A DNA stretch of 64,000 nt from OLB6 sp964467455 (GCA_964467455.1 CAYXQJ010000004.1:1-64000); one strand, 5' to 3'. Numbered from the stretch's first letter, positions 35,768 through 45,496 are shown. Notes: generated by a model not told the origin, from the sequence alone. Made by a program: numbers and translations.

Positions 35768-37270
35768 GTGAGACGTCCTCTGCATCTTCTCGTTCTTCTT
35801 GCGTTCGGAGCGCTCCTGACGCAGGGATTTCAGTGTGCATCCTCCAATGTGACGGTAGCAAAGAAGGCCATTGCGAAGCAGGACTTTCCTGCTGCGAAGA
35901 CGGCACTGGATGCTGCTCTGACAGAAAACCCAAACGACTGTGAAGCCCTCATTCTGATGGGTGATGTGCAGCAGCGTCTGAACGATGCCGAGGGTATGGT
36001 GAACGCATACCAGAAGGCCAAGGCCTGCGCGGGTCTCACGCCACAGCAGAATTCCGAACTGTCGATCAAGCTCTACAATGCGTGGGTCGGCCAGTACAAT
36101 GGCGGTATCACCAAGTACAACGACTATGTGAAGTCGAAGAGTACGACCGATATCGCAGAAGCGATCTCGTATCTCTCGAAGGCAGAAGCGCTGAAGCCGA
36201 CCTTCACTGAACCGATCGCACTACTTGGCCAAGCACAAGAGCAACAAGGGGATTCGGCCGCGGCTCACGAGACGTATAGCCGTTGGTGGAAGGTCGAGCA
36301 GCCCGGATTTGCGATCGCCAAGGAAAAAGGCATCACGTTGGGTCAGGAACGCAAGCAACTCTTGACGACGCTGGGTACGCCCCTTAAGACCGATATGGAC
36401 AGTCTGACGGACGGCTCGGGCGTGATCTTCCGTGACCGTTTTGACGTTGGGGGCCGCGACCTGTTTGTCTTCTCGGCCAAGATCGGCAATGTGGATGATG
36501 CGAGTGTAGAAGGCTGGACGTATAACCCGCCGGCGGAGCTCTCCGAGCAAGAACGATCACGTTCGCGCATTACGGCACTTGAACCGTTGAAGGCCCTTGC
36601 CTTCATTGAATATGGTAAAGGCAACAAGCAAGCAGCGTTGGATATCGCCAATGCGGCGATGGCCGCGAAGCCGACAGACAATGAGCTTGTCCCGCTGCGG
36701 ACGCAGCTTCTGCTAGAACTTGGCAAGACGGATGAAGCGATCAAAGAGATCGAAGGTCAGATCGCCCGTGAACCGAACTCCACGCTGTATCGTCTTCAGT
36801 ACGCAGCATTGCTCTCGGGCGCACAGCGGCTGGACGATGCCATCGCCCAGTATAAGAAGGTCCTCGAGATCGACCCGAAGAACGAGACGGCTCTGTATAA
36901 CCTGGCAGCGAACTACAAGAATAAAGCCAGTGTCAAGCAGATGGCCGAGCTGGAGAAGATGGACAAGAACAAGAGTTATAATCCGGACCTCTCGTTCCAG
37001 GCCGACCTCAAGACCGCCGCAGAATATTTCGAGACATTACGTCGTGCGCCCAAATACGCCGCCGACATCGTCGTCTTGGAGCAGCTTGCGAACTGCTACG
37101 AGGTCTTGAAAGAGACCAAGAAGGTCAAGTCCCTGATCATGGAGATGGAAGGACTTGAAGAGCGCTACAAGACCAGCAAAGAATATTACCGCATCATGGA
37201 GGGCCTCTACGGCCGTAACAAGATGCTCGATAAAATGAAAGAGGCCTCGGAAAAAGCCGAGCGACTCTAA
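35768..37270 (+). CDS. TPR-repeat lipoprotein
   Basis: 500 aa from GTG 35768. The start is followed by a lipoprotein-type signal with cysteine at the end of LLTQGFQC. TPR units are visible in the N-terminal part (NPNDCEALILMGDVQQRLNDAEGM) and again in the C-terminal part (PNSTLYRLQYAALLSGAQRLDDA, PKNETALYNLAANYKNKA). Between them is a region with GITLGQERKQLLTTLGTPLK. TPR proteins act as protein-binding scaffolds; here the site is the periplasmic face of a membrane. It has its own -7 element upstream. A specific partner is not visible. Confidence 0.8.
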   Translation: MRRPLHLLVLLAFGALLTQGFQCASSNVTVAKKAIAKQDFPAAKTALDAALTENPNDCEALILMGDVQQRLNDAEGMVNAYQKAKACAGLTPQQNSELSIKLYNAWVGQYNGGITKYNDYVKSKSTTDIAEAISYLSKAEALKPTFTEPIALLGQAQEQQGDSAAAHETYSRWWKVEQPGFAIAKEKGITLGQERKQLLTTLGTPLKTDMDSLTDGSGVIFRDRFDVGGRDLFVFSAKIGNVDDASVEGWTYNPPAELSEQERSRSRITALEPLKALAFIEYGKGNKQAALDIANAAMAAKPTDNELVPLRTQLLLELGKTDEAIKEIEGQIAREPNSTLYRLQYAALLSGAQRLDDAIAQYKKVLEIDPKNETALYNLAANYKNKASVKQMAELEKMDKNKSYNPDLSFQADLKTAAEYFETLRRAPKYAADIVVLEQLANCYEVLKETKKVKSLIMEMEGLEERYKTSKEYYRIMEGLYGRNKMLDKMKEASEKAERL

Positions 37271-37291
37271 CAACCAACCACCAACCACGGA
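37271..37291 (+). repeat. Degenerate seven-base repeat (CCACCAA type)
   Basis: Three units CAACCAA, CCACCAA, CCACGGA fill the gap between the TPR gene and the DUF3467 gene. They resemble the longer array inside the DUF2157 gene at 47858. Confidence 0.5.
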
Positions 37292-37300
37292 CCCCCTCCA

Positions 37301-37612
37301 ATGGCCGACGAACAAAACCCCCAACAGCAGCAAATGACGATCGAACTCGGTGAGAAAGAGGCCGAAGGCATCTATTCGAACCTGGCGATCATCTCCCACT
37401 CGCCGGCTGAATTCGTGGTGGATTTCACCCGAGTGCTGCCTGGCGTCCCCAAGGCCCGCGTCCATGCGCGCATCGTGATGACTCCGGTTCACGCCAAGCT
37501 CCTGCTCCACGCCCTGGCCGACAATATCGGCAAGTACGAGCACCAGCATGGCGAGATCCACATTGACGGTCAGATGCAGGCGTTTCCGCCGGGTGTCACG
37601 AATGTCAATTGA
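37301..37612 (+). CDS. DUF3467 domain protein
   Basis: Protein of 103 aa. Recognisable family features are EGIYSNLAIISHSPAEFVVDF, FTRVLPGVPKARVHARIVMTP and HAKLLLHALADNI. This small cytoplasmic protein is widespread in Bacteroidota and has no known function. It sits 56 bases upstream of rpmH, separated from it by a -7 element, so it need not be co-transcribed with the rpmH block. Confidence 0.9.
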   Translation: MADEQNPQQQQMTIELGEKEAEGIYSNLAIISHSPAEFVVDFTRVLPGVPKARVHARIVMTPVHAKLLLHALADNIGKYEHQHGEIHIDGQMQAFPPGVTNVN

Positions 37613-37618
37613 ATTCCG

Positions 37619-37626
37619 TACATTTG
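37619..37626 (+). promoter_or_regulatory. -7 element TACATTTG upstream of rpmH
   Basis: An exact TAnnTTTG match located 42 bases before the rpmH ATG; it probably starts the rpmH-rnpA-yidD-yidC transcript. Confidence 0.6.
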
Positions 37627-37668
37627 TGATTCTGCTAAACATCTGATAGTCCATAAGGTTCTGCGTCA

Positions 37669-37815
37669 ATGAAGCGTACGTATCAACCCAGCAAGCGCCG
37701 CCGTGTCAATGTTCACGGATTCCGCGCCCGCATGGCCACTAAGAATGGCCGTAAGGTCCTCAATCGCCGTCGTGCGAAGGGCCGTCACCGTATCGCCGTG
37801 AGCTTTGCTCGCTAA
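37669..37815 (+). CDS. rpmH: 50S ribosomal protein L34
   Basis: 48 codons beginning MKRTYQPSKRRRVNVHGFRA and containing GRKVLNRRRAKGR, the standard bacterial L34. It is a very basic protein of the large ribosomal subunit. It starts the conserved order rpmH-rnpA-yidD-yidC; dnaA, which lies upstream in many bacteria, is not present here. Confidence 0.98.
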   Translation: MKRTYQPSKRRRVNVHGFRARMATKNGRKVLNRRRAKGRHRIAVSFAR

Positions 37816-37826
37816 GAAGGCCTGCC

Positions 37827-38219
37827 GTGATGGTCATCCGGTCGCTTAAGGGCTTCGGTGCCTTTTCTGCGGCCATTGCGGTCGGTCAGCGGGTCATCTA
37901 TGGCCCTCTTGGTCTGACCTATGTGACCAACGACGAACACTCCGAAACGCCCACGATCTTCGTGGGCGTTTCCATCTCCAAACGCCATGCTCCTTTGGCC
38001 GTCACGCGCAACCGCATGCGGCGTCTGCTGCGTGAAGCCGCACGCCGGGTGCTCAACAAGCACCACACATCGGTATTGGAAGCTCGCATGACCACGATCT
38101 TGCTCGTTTGGCGCTCAGCGCCGCCGACAACGCCACCGCTCAAAACGGTCGATGTTGAACACATCGTCGAGAGTGGGTTGCTCCGGGCACTTTCTGTCCT
38201 CTCCAAAGGCCGGTCATGA
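37827..38219 (+). CDS. rnpA: Ribonuclease P protein component
   Basis: Protein of 130 aa. The RNR signature region KRHAPLAVTRNRMRRLLREAAR is present, preceded by IFVGVSISK. It binds RNase P RNA and supports 5' maturation of tRNAs. Start is GTG 37827 or the adjacent ATG 37830. It lies 11 bases after rpmH and overlaps yidD by four bases. The N-terminus is somewhat shorter than in E. coli, but the core is complete. Confidence 0.95.
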   Translation: MMVIRSLKGFGAFSAAIAVGQRVIYGPLGLTYVTNDEHSETPTIFVGVSISKRHAPLAVTRNRMRRLLREAARRVLNKHHTSVLEARMTTILLVWRSAPPTTPPLKTVDVEHIVESGLLRALSVLSKGRS

Positions 38220-38461
38220 AACGCCTTCTGATGGCCACCATCCGGCTCTACCGCGCCCTCATCTCTCCGTTGTTCCCGCCAACCTGCCGGTTCGAACCAA
38301 CCTGTTCTCAATATGCCTTGCAGGCAGTGGAGCGCTTTGGTGTGATCCGTGGAAGTTGGCTGGGCATCAAGCGTATCGCCAAGTGTCATCCGTTCCACCG
38401 GGGCGGTTATGACCCTGTCCCTCATTGTCAACATCACGATCACCAAGCATCGGTATCCTAA
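38216..38461 (+). CDS. yidD: Membrane protein insertion efficiency factor
   Basis: Protein of 81 aa. The family core LYRALISPLFPPTCRFEPTC, then SQYALQAVERFGVIRG and CHPFHRGGYDPVP, is intact including the three conserved cysteines. It is a small protein on the inner face of the cytoplasmic membrane that aids YidC-dependent insertion. It is coupled to rnpA (ATGA overlap) and its stop overlaps the yidC ATG (TAATG). Confidence 0.97.
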   Translation: MKRLLMATIRLYRALISPLFPPTCRFEPTCSQYALQAVERFGVIRGSWLGIKRIAKCHPFHRGGYDPVPHCQHHDHQASVS

Positions 38462-40305
38462 TGGATCGTCGCTCACTCCTTGGCATTATCCTGATCGGCA
38501 TCGTCGTAAGTGCCTGGGTCTTCATTCAAAGCATGTTCACATCGCGCGATGTGACGCCGGAACAGACCAAAGCAAAAAAAGAACGGGTCGATTCCGTTCG
38601 TACTGCCGTCAAGCCCGAAGCCCCGGCCGTGGCCTTCGCCACCACGCCCGAACGCGTGATCACCGTTGAGACCGATCGCATCATCGCTCGGTTGTCATCG
38701 AAGGGGGCGACCATTGTCTCGTGGAAACTCAAAGACTTTCAGCCGCACTATAAGGCCGAACAACCCAACGCACTGGTCGATCTTGTCCAGCCCGGCGCTC
38801 GCGAGTTCGGGTTCAACTTCCGTTCCATCACCGGAGCAAAGGTCGAAGCCAAGAACGTGCCGTTCGAGTGGACGACGTCGTCGGAGCAACTTCGGGTGAC
38901 CGGGCAGGACTCTCTCGTGGTCACGGCAACAAGTGCAACGGCCGAAGGCGGACGCATCGAGCGGTCGTACGTCTTTCGCGGTGACGCCTACGGCGTAGTA
39001 ACGCGGCTGACGCTTGACGGCATGGAATCGGTGATCCCGCAGACCAATCGCTTCATCAACCTTGAATGGAAGAACGGCATCCGGTATCAAGAGGGAAGCA
39101 CCGTTGAAGAATCGAACAATGCTGTCGCCCTCGCCTCCTATAACGGCGAGATCGACGAGCTTGATGCCACGGAGTACAACGCACCGGAACAGCGTACTGC
39201 CAATGGTAAGATCGACTACCTCGCTACGCGGAGTAAATATTTTGCTGTGGCGATGAAGCCAACGCAGGAGTTTGACGGGACGGCCTTCTACGAAGGTGTG
39301 CGCTACGGAGCAGAGAACGAAGGACATATCGAGCAGTACTCGCTGACCTATCGCCTGCCGTACAAGGGCGGACGCCAGACACACGAGGTGATGCTCTATG
39401 CCGGACCGATGCAGTACGACACGTTGTCGCACTACGGCCTCACCGACGTCATGAACTTCGGTCTGAAGTGGATCGTCAAGCCCATCGGCGAGTATTTCAT
39501 GCTGCCGACCATGAAGTTCATTCAGGGCTTCATCCCGAACTGGGGTATTGCCATCATCATCTTCGCGCTGATCCTCAAGGCGCTGTTGTATCCGTTGGGT
39601 ATCACGCAAATGCGTTCTGCACGAAAGATGCAGCTGGTGGCCCCCTTGATGAACGAGATCCGCGAGAAGTACAAAGACGATATGCAGACGCAGCAGCAGG
39701 AGATGATGAAGCTCTACGGTGAGTATGGCATCAACCCTGCCGGTGGATGCTTGCCCCTTCTCCTTCAAATGCCGTTCTTGTATGCTTTGTATTCGGTCTT
39801 GAACCTGAATGTGGAATTGCGTCAAGCGGCCTTCTTGCCGGTGTGGATCACCGATCTCTCGGTGCCCGATGTGATCTTGTCGCTGCCGTTCAAGTTGCCA
39901 TTGTTCAATATCGACAAGTTCTCGGGGCTGGCACTGTTGATGGGGGCGACCCTGTTCATTCAGCAAAAGCAGATGGTGACCGACCCTCGGCAGAAGGGGC
40001 TGGTCTACCTCATGCCGGTGATGCTTACGCTGATGTTTTCCACCCTGCCGGCCGGCTTGAACCTCTATTATTTCGTGTTCAACATCGTCGGGATCATCCA
40101 GCAGGTCTGGATGACGAAATTCTCCAAGAATTCCCTGACCCTGGCTGACCTCAAGGCCATGCCGAAGAAGGAGTCGTGGCTCCAGAAAAAGATGCGGGAA
40201 GCCCAGCAGATGGCCGAAGCCCAGGGCCGGACCCTTCCGGGTCAGGCGCCGAGACGGGGCGGGACCAACGGTTCGGGTCCGAAAAAGTCCGGAAAAAAGA
40301 AATAG
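38461..40305 (+). CDS. yidC: Membrane protein insertase YidC
   Basis: 614 aa from ATG 38461 (MDRRSLLGIILIG). One N-terminal membrane helix is followed by a large periplasmic domain (about 60-330) and the conserved five-helix insertase core starting near PNWGIAIIIFALILKALLYP, with MQLVAPLMNEIREKYKDD and GGCLPLLLQMPFLYALYSVL. The C-terminus is basic. It inserts and folds inner-membrane proteins with or without Sec. An upstream in-frame start lies within yidD and is ignored. It is the last gene of the block; a strong terminator follows. Confidence 0.98.
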   Translation: MDRRSLLGIILIGIVVSAWVFIQSMFTSRDVTPEQTKAKKERVDSVRTAVKPEAPAVAFATTPERVITVETDRIIARLSSKGATIVSWKLKDFQPHYKAEQPNALVDLVQPGAREFGFNFRSITGAKVEAKNVPFEWTTSSEQLRVTGQDSLVVTATSATAEGGRIERSYVFRGDAYGVVTRLTLDGMESVIPQTNRFINLEWKNGIRYQEGSTVEESNNAVALASYNGEIDELDATEYNAPEQRTANGKIDYLATRSKYFAVAMKPTQEFDGTAFYEGVRYGAENEGHIEQYSLTYRLPYKGGRQTHEVMLYAGPMQYDTLSHYGLTDVMNFGLKWIVKPIGEYFMLPTMKFIQGFIPNWGIAIIIFALILKALLYPLGITQMRSARKMQLVAPLMNEIREKYKDDMQTQQQEMMKLYGEYGINPAGGCLPLLLQMPFLYALYSVLNLNVELRQAAFLPVWITDLSVPDVILSLPFKLPLFNIDKFSGLALLMGATLFIQQKQMVTDPRQKGLVYLMPVMLTLMFSTLPAGLNLYYFVFNIVGIIQQVWMTKFSKNSLTLADLKAMPKKESWLQKKMREAQQMAEAQGRTLPGQAPRRGGTNGSGPKKSGKKK

Positions 40306-40336
40306 GGGAAAACAAACCCGTTCTGATGTAACCTTT

Positions 40337-40384
40337 TGGTTGCTATTTTATCGGTCACATCCGACGAATAGCAACCATTTTTTT
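40337..40384 (+). terminator. Rho-independent terminator after yidC
   Basis: Arms TGGTTGCTATT (40337-40347) and AATAGCAACCA (40367-40377) pair perfectly, with an inner TCGG/CCGA pairing, followed by seven T residues. It ends the rpmH-yidC transcript before the next gene at 40418. Confidence 0.88.
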
Positions 40385-40417
40385 GGTCCCACTTTATCCC
40401 TGTTTTAGGAGATCTGT

Positions 40418-42826
40418 ATGAAGGTTCGTTCCGTGTTGACGGGCGTGGCTGCAGTCCTTATTGGATTGTTTGCCATTACCGGAGCAACGGCGCAGAACAC
40501 CTATGATCGTCTGTCGATCATCGAGGAGTTCACCAGCGCTACCTGTCCGCCGTGCGTTGCAGCTAGCGAAGCACTGAAGGAAGTAGTCAAAATGTCGAAC
40601 GGCGTCGTGTCCGTTCGTTTCCATATGAACTGGCCGGCACCGAATGACCCGTGGAACTTGGATAATCCGACGGAGAACGATGCTCGCCGCGGTGTATACA
40701 AGGTTTCGGGTATTCCGGACGGATATCTCAATGGTAAGAGGACCCCGGTCACCGATGCTCAAAGCATGTTGGCGGCCATCTCGAACGACAACGCCTTGAA
40801 GTCGCCGATCAAGATCGACGTTTCAACGGTGTACACGGCGTCGGGTGGTACAACAACCATCAAGATCAAGACCAATGTTGATCTTCGCAGCCACAAACTG
40901 TATGTGGCCGTTGTATCGCGCTACACCTATCTCCCGAATCTGCCCCAAACGCTTGCAAACAGCAACGGTGAGTCAGAGTTCTACGATGCCATGAATAAGA
41001 TGCTTCCTACGGCAAACGGCACCACGCTCGGTATGGATGCTAACACGGAGCAGAGCTTCGAGTTCACCTACAGCCGTAAGTCGACCGCTGTGTGGCCGGA
41101 AGGTGGACAGTACATCATTGCGTACGTCCAGAACACAACGGATCTGAATGTCTTGAACGCAGGCACCGACCGCAAGGTTGTCTACGTACGCCCGGTCATC
41201 AATGGCCCGACGTGGGAATACATCGCTCGCGGCGGCTCCAAGACCAAGAGCTTCACGGTGACGAATCCGCTGGATCGCGCACTTGAAGTTGAAGTTGGTG
41301 TCGCGAACGCAGCAAGTCTCACACAAGCAGGTTGGTCGATCTCCGCTTCGGAGACCTTCGTTACGATCCCGGCCAAGGGCTCGAAGGACGTGACCTTCAA
41401 CACAACCGCTCCAAGCGATCGTGCGAACTTTGCTCCGATCACCGTTGACTTCAAACCGGTATCCTCAACGGACACCACCGAATCGACAGAGATCACCTAC
41501 GGTTATCTCACGGAAGACTCCAAGGTTGCCGTGTTTTATGGTTCCACTGACGGTGCGGTCGGCAACATCATCCCGGCACTTGAGACAACATGGGGTACGG
41601 AGTCGGTCTATCTTCCGTATTCCTCAGAGATCCTCACGGCATTCCCACCGACAGATTTCGATGCTGCGATCTTCCCGGTCGGCTTCGACGGCCGCTTCAA
41701 CATGGTCGCCTTTACGCCGGCCATCCAAGCCATGCAAGCTGCGGGCAAGGGTGTGTGGATGCATGCCCCAGTTGGCCTTGCTGTTGCCTACAATGCTCAA
41801 AACCAGCAGTATCCTGGATATCCGGAAACCAAGGCTTGGTTCCAAGGCCTGGGCATCGGTCTGCAGTCGACGGCTACCCGTAACGACGGTACCTACTACA
41901 CCGCATTCAACGTCACGGGCGTCAACAACGACGTGATCGGTGACGGATGGAGCGGTCGTGCCAATCAGCCAACGAGCGCATGGCCGTTTGCCATGGCAAG
42001 CCAAGACCTCATCACGCTGTCCACGAATACGTGCGTTAGCTGGTTGTATGCTGACTCCAAGCCGGTCAACATCTCTGGTGTTCGCTGCGAGCAAGCCGGC
42101 AGCAAGGTCGTCTTCTCGACCGTCGGCCCTGAGCACATCAACGATGCAACGGCCCGCAAGACGATGGTCCAAAAGGTCCTCGATTGGTTGTTGAGCACCG
42201 ACAACACACCGAAGCCGGAGATCGCTCTCAGCTCGAGCACACTGAACTTCGGTAACGTCATGGTCGGCGAGACCAAGAAGATGACGTTCACCATCACCAA
42301 CTCCGGTGATGCTGATCTTGTTCTGAACAGCGTTGAACTCTCAGGCGCAGACGCCGTTGACTTCGACATCACAGAAGGCTACATCTCTTCCGGTACGGTC
42401 ACGGTGAAGCCGGCTGGCACGTACTCAGTGGAAGTTAGCTTCACGCCGTCGACGGTCAAGTCGACCTACAACGGATCAGTGGTCATCTCTGCTAACGCTG
42501 CATCCAATCCGGTCGCCCTCCGCGGCGGCGGTACGGTTTCTTCGGTTGAAACCGACGTTGTCTCCGAAACCGGTGCGATCTCGATGCGCCTCTCCGGTCA
42601 GAACCCGGTCGCCGATCGTTCCACGATCGTCCTGAACGCTTCGGAAAAGGTCACGGTCACGATGATCGACGCTACCGGCCGCACGGTCGCTACGTTGTTC
42701 AACGGTATCGCCTCGGGTGCTGAAACCCTCGAGATCAATGCCGCTGCTCTCGTCTCCGGCGCTTACACGGTCGTTGCTACCAATGGCATCGAGCGCGCGA
42801 TCATGAGCGTCATGGTCACCAAGTGA
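40418..42826 (+). CDS. Omp28-type secreted protein with thioredoxin-like and sorting domains
   Basis: 802 aa, with AGGAGATC before the start. A signal peptide ends TGATAQ. The first domain (about 25-230) begins IIEEFTSATCPPCVAA, the CxxC-bearing Omp28/thioredoxin-like pattern. A middle region (about 370-590) is like a type 1 glutamine amidotransferase-like fold, with DAAIFPVGFDG and GVWMHAPVGL. Next comes an ASH/choice-of-anchor D domain (EIALSSSTLNFGNVMVGETKKMTFTI has the family pattern). The last 80 residues are T9SS-like (TMIDATGRTVATLFNG). It is likely surface-exposed or secreted; redox function is possible through CPPC but not proven. A hairpin terminator follows. Confidence 0.85.
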   Translation: MKVRSVLTGVAAVLIGLFAITGATAQNTYDRLSIIEEFTSATCPPCVAASEALKEVVKMSNGVVSVRFHMNWPAPNDPWNLDNPTENDARRGVYKVSGIPDGYLNGKRTPVTDAQSMLAAISNDNALKSPIKIDVSTVYTASGGTTTIKIKTNVDLRSHKLYVAVVSRYTYLPNLPQTLANSNGESEFYDAMNKMLPTANGTTLGMDANTEQSFEFTYSRKSTAVWPEGGQYIIAYVQNTTDLNVLNAGTDRKVVYVRPVINGPTWEYIARGGSKTKSFTVTNPLDRALEVEVGVANAASLTQAGWSISASETFVTIPAKGSKDVTFNTTAPSDRANFAPITVDFKPVSSTDTTESTEITYGYLTEDSKVAVFYGSTDGAVGNIIPALETTWGTESVYLPYSSEILTAFPPTDFDAAIFPVGFDGRFNMVAFTPAIQAMQAAGKGVWMHAPVGLAVAYNAQNQQYPGYPETKAWFQGLGIGLQSTATRNDGTYYTAFNVTGVNNDVIGDGWSGRANQPTSAWPFAMASQDLITLSTNTCVSWLYADSKPVNISGVRCEQAGSKVVFSTVGPEHINDATARKTMVQKVLDWLLSTDNTPKPEIALSSSTLNFGNVMVGETKKMTFTITNSGDADLVLNSVELSGADAVDFDITEGYISSGTVTVKPAGTYSVEVSFTPSTVKSTYNGSVVISANAASNPVALRGGGTVSSVETDVVSETGAISMRLSGQNPVADRSTIVLNASEKVTVTMIDATGRTVATLFNGIASGAETLEINAAALVSGAYTVVATNGIERAIMSVMVTK

Positions 42827-42854
42827 TCTAGCGCAGTTCGCTTCTAGCGACTTA

Positions 42855-42898
42855 AAACAAGAGCGGCTCTTCACATCTGTGAAGAGCCGCTCTTGTTT
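42855..42898. terminator. Perfect 20-bp hairpin shared by convergent genes
   Basis: Arms 42855-42874 and 42879-42898 are perfect reverse complements with loop ATCT. The outer ends AAAC/GTTT supply T runs on both strands, so the hairpin can stop transcripts from both the Omp28-type gene and the GWxTD gene. Confidence 0.93.
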
Positions 42899-44212
42899 CT
42901 ACCTTCGATACCGGTACTTCGCATTCGGCGGCAGCGGCGTCCGCATCCGATAGTCGCCAAATCCGGTGTTGTCTTCGAACGTGAACATCTGCGAGTTGCC
43001 GTAGCTCCACCGTACAACGGTACTGATGCCGTTCCCGGTGTTGAAGCGCTCGATGTTGGTGGGCTCGCCGTAGACGATATACACACGGCCCATATCGGTC
43101 AACCAGCCCTCGGTGTACGATTTGAATCGACGGTTCGCTGTCTCGATGCGTGAGTAATATTCTTCGAACGCTTCGTTGCGCACCGAACCCGGCGTTGGGT
43201 CTTGACGCTTCCAGAACTCTTCGAATCGGTACTGTCGGTCCGACTCGTTGAGCGAGCCGGTGATCTGATCGATGTCTTCTTGATCTGCAACGTAGATCAG
43301 TTGACGGATCGCCAGGTTCAGATCGGTCGTCGCAGCTCCGGCGGCTGACCGTGGTACCAAGTACCGACGTGTGCGAGAGGCAAGGACCGTCGTCGTGTCG
43401 GCCGCACCATTCTCGACCGGATGCATCTTGATGGTCAGCGTATACGATCCCGGCAACGCGCGTTCCAGCGGACTGAGCGGGAAGAACTGCTGTAGCGACC
43501 GACGTTCGATCTTGACGGGATCCCCAACGCCCCTTCCCAACGATCGTCCGTCAGAGGCGGAAAGATCCCATGAGAAGGCCGTGGTGGTGGGGAGTTCATC
43601 TACGTAGACCTCGAAGAAGGCAAAGAGCAGCATGTCGCCACTCCAGATCGTCTCGCCGATGTAGGGGGCGATCTTGTACCGATCACCACGTTGCTCGATC
43701 TCGCGTACGTACATGACCGACGAGAGCGCCGGCGTGGAACCCAGGTCGGGAACGACCAGCGTGTCGGCTAACGAGTGATCGCGACCCGAGAAGCCGTCGG
43801 TGACCGTCAGCTCCTGCCGGTACCGGCCGGGCTTGACGTTGAGGCGCAGCACGACCGTCTCGGCCTTGCCGGTGCTGCCTTGTGATTCTGCATAGGAGTC
43901 AACAAGTACAGAGCGCGATACGACCGTGTCGATCACGCGCCGTCCGATCGAGTCACGGATGGCAACGCGCGTCTTGAACTGCGCTGCGTAGCGCTGCTCG
44001 TATTCTTGAAAGACGAGGGTCTGGTAGGGGATGGCAACGTAGACATCGACATGTTCCGTGCCACGCAATTCCGACCCGCGAAAGATCAGCGCGTCCGACA
44101 TGACCACAGGTTTCGTGCCGGCCGGTTGTGCGCGGAGGACCTGCAGGGAAAGCAGGGCTGCCGCTACCAAGGATGTTGTCGAACGTCTCAAATGTGTACC
44201 GATACCTTCCAC
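42899..44212 (-). CDS. GWxTD domain-containing envelope protein
   Basis: 437 aa with an N-terminal signal helix (SLVAAALLSLQVLRAQ). The C-terminal third contains FKSYTEGWLTDMGRVYIVYGEPTNIER, the diagnostic GWxTD motif. The middle shows beta-sandwich strands. GWxTD proteins occur in Bacteroidota and Acidobacteriota; their role is unknown. The start overlaps the upstream CoA-transferase by 25 bases, suggesting one transcript. The stop lies one base beyond the shared hairpin. Confidence 0.87.
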   Translation of the reverse strand: MEGIGTHLRRSTTSLVAAALLSLQVLRAQPAGTKPVVMSDALIFRGSELRGTEHVDVYVAIPYQTLVFQEYEQRYAAQFKTRVAIRDSIGRRVIDTVVSRSVLVDSYAESQGSTGKAETVVLRLNVKPGRYRQELTVTDGFSGRDHSLADTLVVPDLGSTPALSSVMYVREIEQRGDRYKIAPYIGETIWSGDMLLFAFFEVYVDELPTTTAFSWDLSASDGRSLGRGVGDPVKIERRSLQQFFPLSPLERALPGSYTLTIKMHPVENGAADTTTVLASRTRRYLVPRSAAGAATTDLNLAIRQLIYVADQEDIDQITGSLNESDRQYRFEEFWKRQDPTPGSVRNEAFEEYYSRIETANRRFKSYTEGWLTDMGRVYIVYGEPTNIERFNTGNGISTVVRWSYGNSQMFTFEDNTGFGDYRMRTPLPPNAKYRYRR

Positions 44213-45471
44213 ATGTCGCGAGCTTCTTTTGCCAAGCGTTCCCGTTCGTCGGGGTGAGCAATATGGATCAGCGCTTCAGCCCGTTCACGGAGCGTCTTTC
44301 CATGCAGGTAGGCAGTACCGTATTCCGTGACCACATAGTGTACGTGGGCGCGCGACGTGACCACGCCGGCACCCGGCTTGAGGATGCACGAGATGCGGCT
44401 CACGCCCTTGCTGGTGCGTGACGGAAGTGCGATGATCGGTTTGCCCCCTTTACTCAAGGAAGCACCACGAACGAAGTCCACTTGACCGCCGACGCCGGAG
44501 TAGGGCGCTGTACCGATGGAGTCGGCACAGACCTGTCCGGTGAGGTCGACCTCGATAGCGCTGTTGATGGCCGTGACCTTGGGGTTGCGTTGGATCACCG
44601 TCGGGTTGTTGACATAGGCCACGTCGAGCATGGCGATCATGGGATTGTCGTGGACGAAGTCGTAAACCTTCTTGGTGCCCATGACGAAGGTGGCGACGAT
44701 CTTATGACGGTGCGTCATCTTCTGCGCACCGGTGATCACACCACGTTCGATCAACTCGATCAAGCCGTCGCTGAACATCTCCGTATGTACGCCGAGGTCA
44801 CGGTGTCCCTTGAGGTCGCGCAGTACTGCGTCAGGGATAGCGCCGATGCCCATCTGGATCGTTGCGCCGTCTTCGACGATACCCGCAACGTGGCGTCCGA
44901 TGGCCCGTTCCACTTCGGTCAATGCCGGCGGTGGCACTTCGGGCAATGGATCGTCAACGTCGACCATATAGGTCAGCTTCGAATGGTGGATCAGTGCATC
45001 ACCGTGTGTCCGCGGCATGTTGGGATTCACCTGGGCGATCACGATCTCTGCAGAATGTAAGGCCGCATGGGCAGCTTCCACCGTCACGCCAAGGGAACAG
45101 AAACCATGGACGTCAGGGGGCGAGACCTGGATCAAGGCCACGTCAATGTCGAGTTGATTCGACAGGAACAAGGCCGGGATCTCCGACAAAAACACCGGTG
45201 TATAATCGGCCCGACCCTCTTGCACGGCCCGACGCATGTTGCCTCCGATGAAGAGGCAGTTTACGCGAAAACTCTCGGCATACTCCGGGTTGGCATACGG
45301 TGCTTCTCCCTCGGTATGCAGGTGGACGATCTCCACATCTTTTAGTCGGGGTGCCTGGCGCACCAATTCTTTGATCAGCGTCTGCGGTGCCGCTGCTACG
45401 CTATGTAGATAAAGGCGGTGTCCGGAGCGGACCGCTCCGATGGCTACTTCGGCGCTGACTGTGCGCTGCAT
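44188..45471 (-). CDS. Acetyl-CoA hydrolase/transferase, 4-hydroxybutyrate CoA-transferase type
   Basis: 427 aa. It shows EGEAPYANPEY near the N-terminus and NPNMPRTHGDALIHHS, then VHTEMFSDGLIEL with the presumed catalytic Glu, and APYSGVGGQVDFVRGA near the C-terminus. These fit the Cat2/AbfT-type family, which transfers CoA between acetyl-CoA and 4-hydroxybutyrate or other short acids in the cytoplasm. Exact acid specificity cannot be read. It is divergent from an Fe-S oxidoreductase of the ETF-quinone kind, which fits short-chain acyl-CoA metabolism. A TAACTTTG -7 element lies 26 bases upstream. Confidence 0.88.
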   Translation of the reverse strand: MQRTVSAEVAIGAVRSGHRLYLHSVAAAPQTLIKELVRQAPRLKDVEIVHLHTEGEAPYANPEYAESFRVNCLFIGGNMRRAVQEGRADYTPVFLSEIPALFLSNQLDIDVALIQVSPPDVHGFCSLGVTVEAAHAALHSAEIVIAQVNPNMPRTHGDALIHHSKLTYMVDVDDPLPEVPPPALTEVERAIGRHVAGIVEDGATIQMGIGAIPDAVLRDLKGHRDLGVHTEMFSDGLIELIERGVITGAQKMTHRHKIVATFVMGTKKVYDFVHDNPMIAMLDVAYVNNPTVIQRNPKVTAINSAIEVDLTGQVCADSIGTAPYSGVGGQVDFVRGASLSKGGKPIIALPSRTSKGVSRISCILKPGAGVVTSRAHVHYVVTEYGTAYLHGKTLRERAEALIHIAHPDERERLAKEARDMWKVSVHI

Positions 45472-45496
45472 GTTATCTCCGTGGTGATCGAGAATA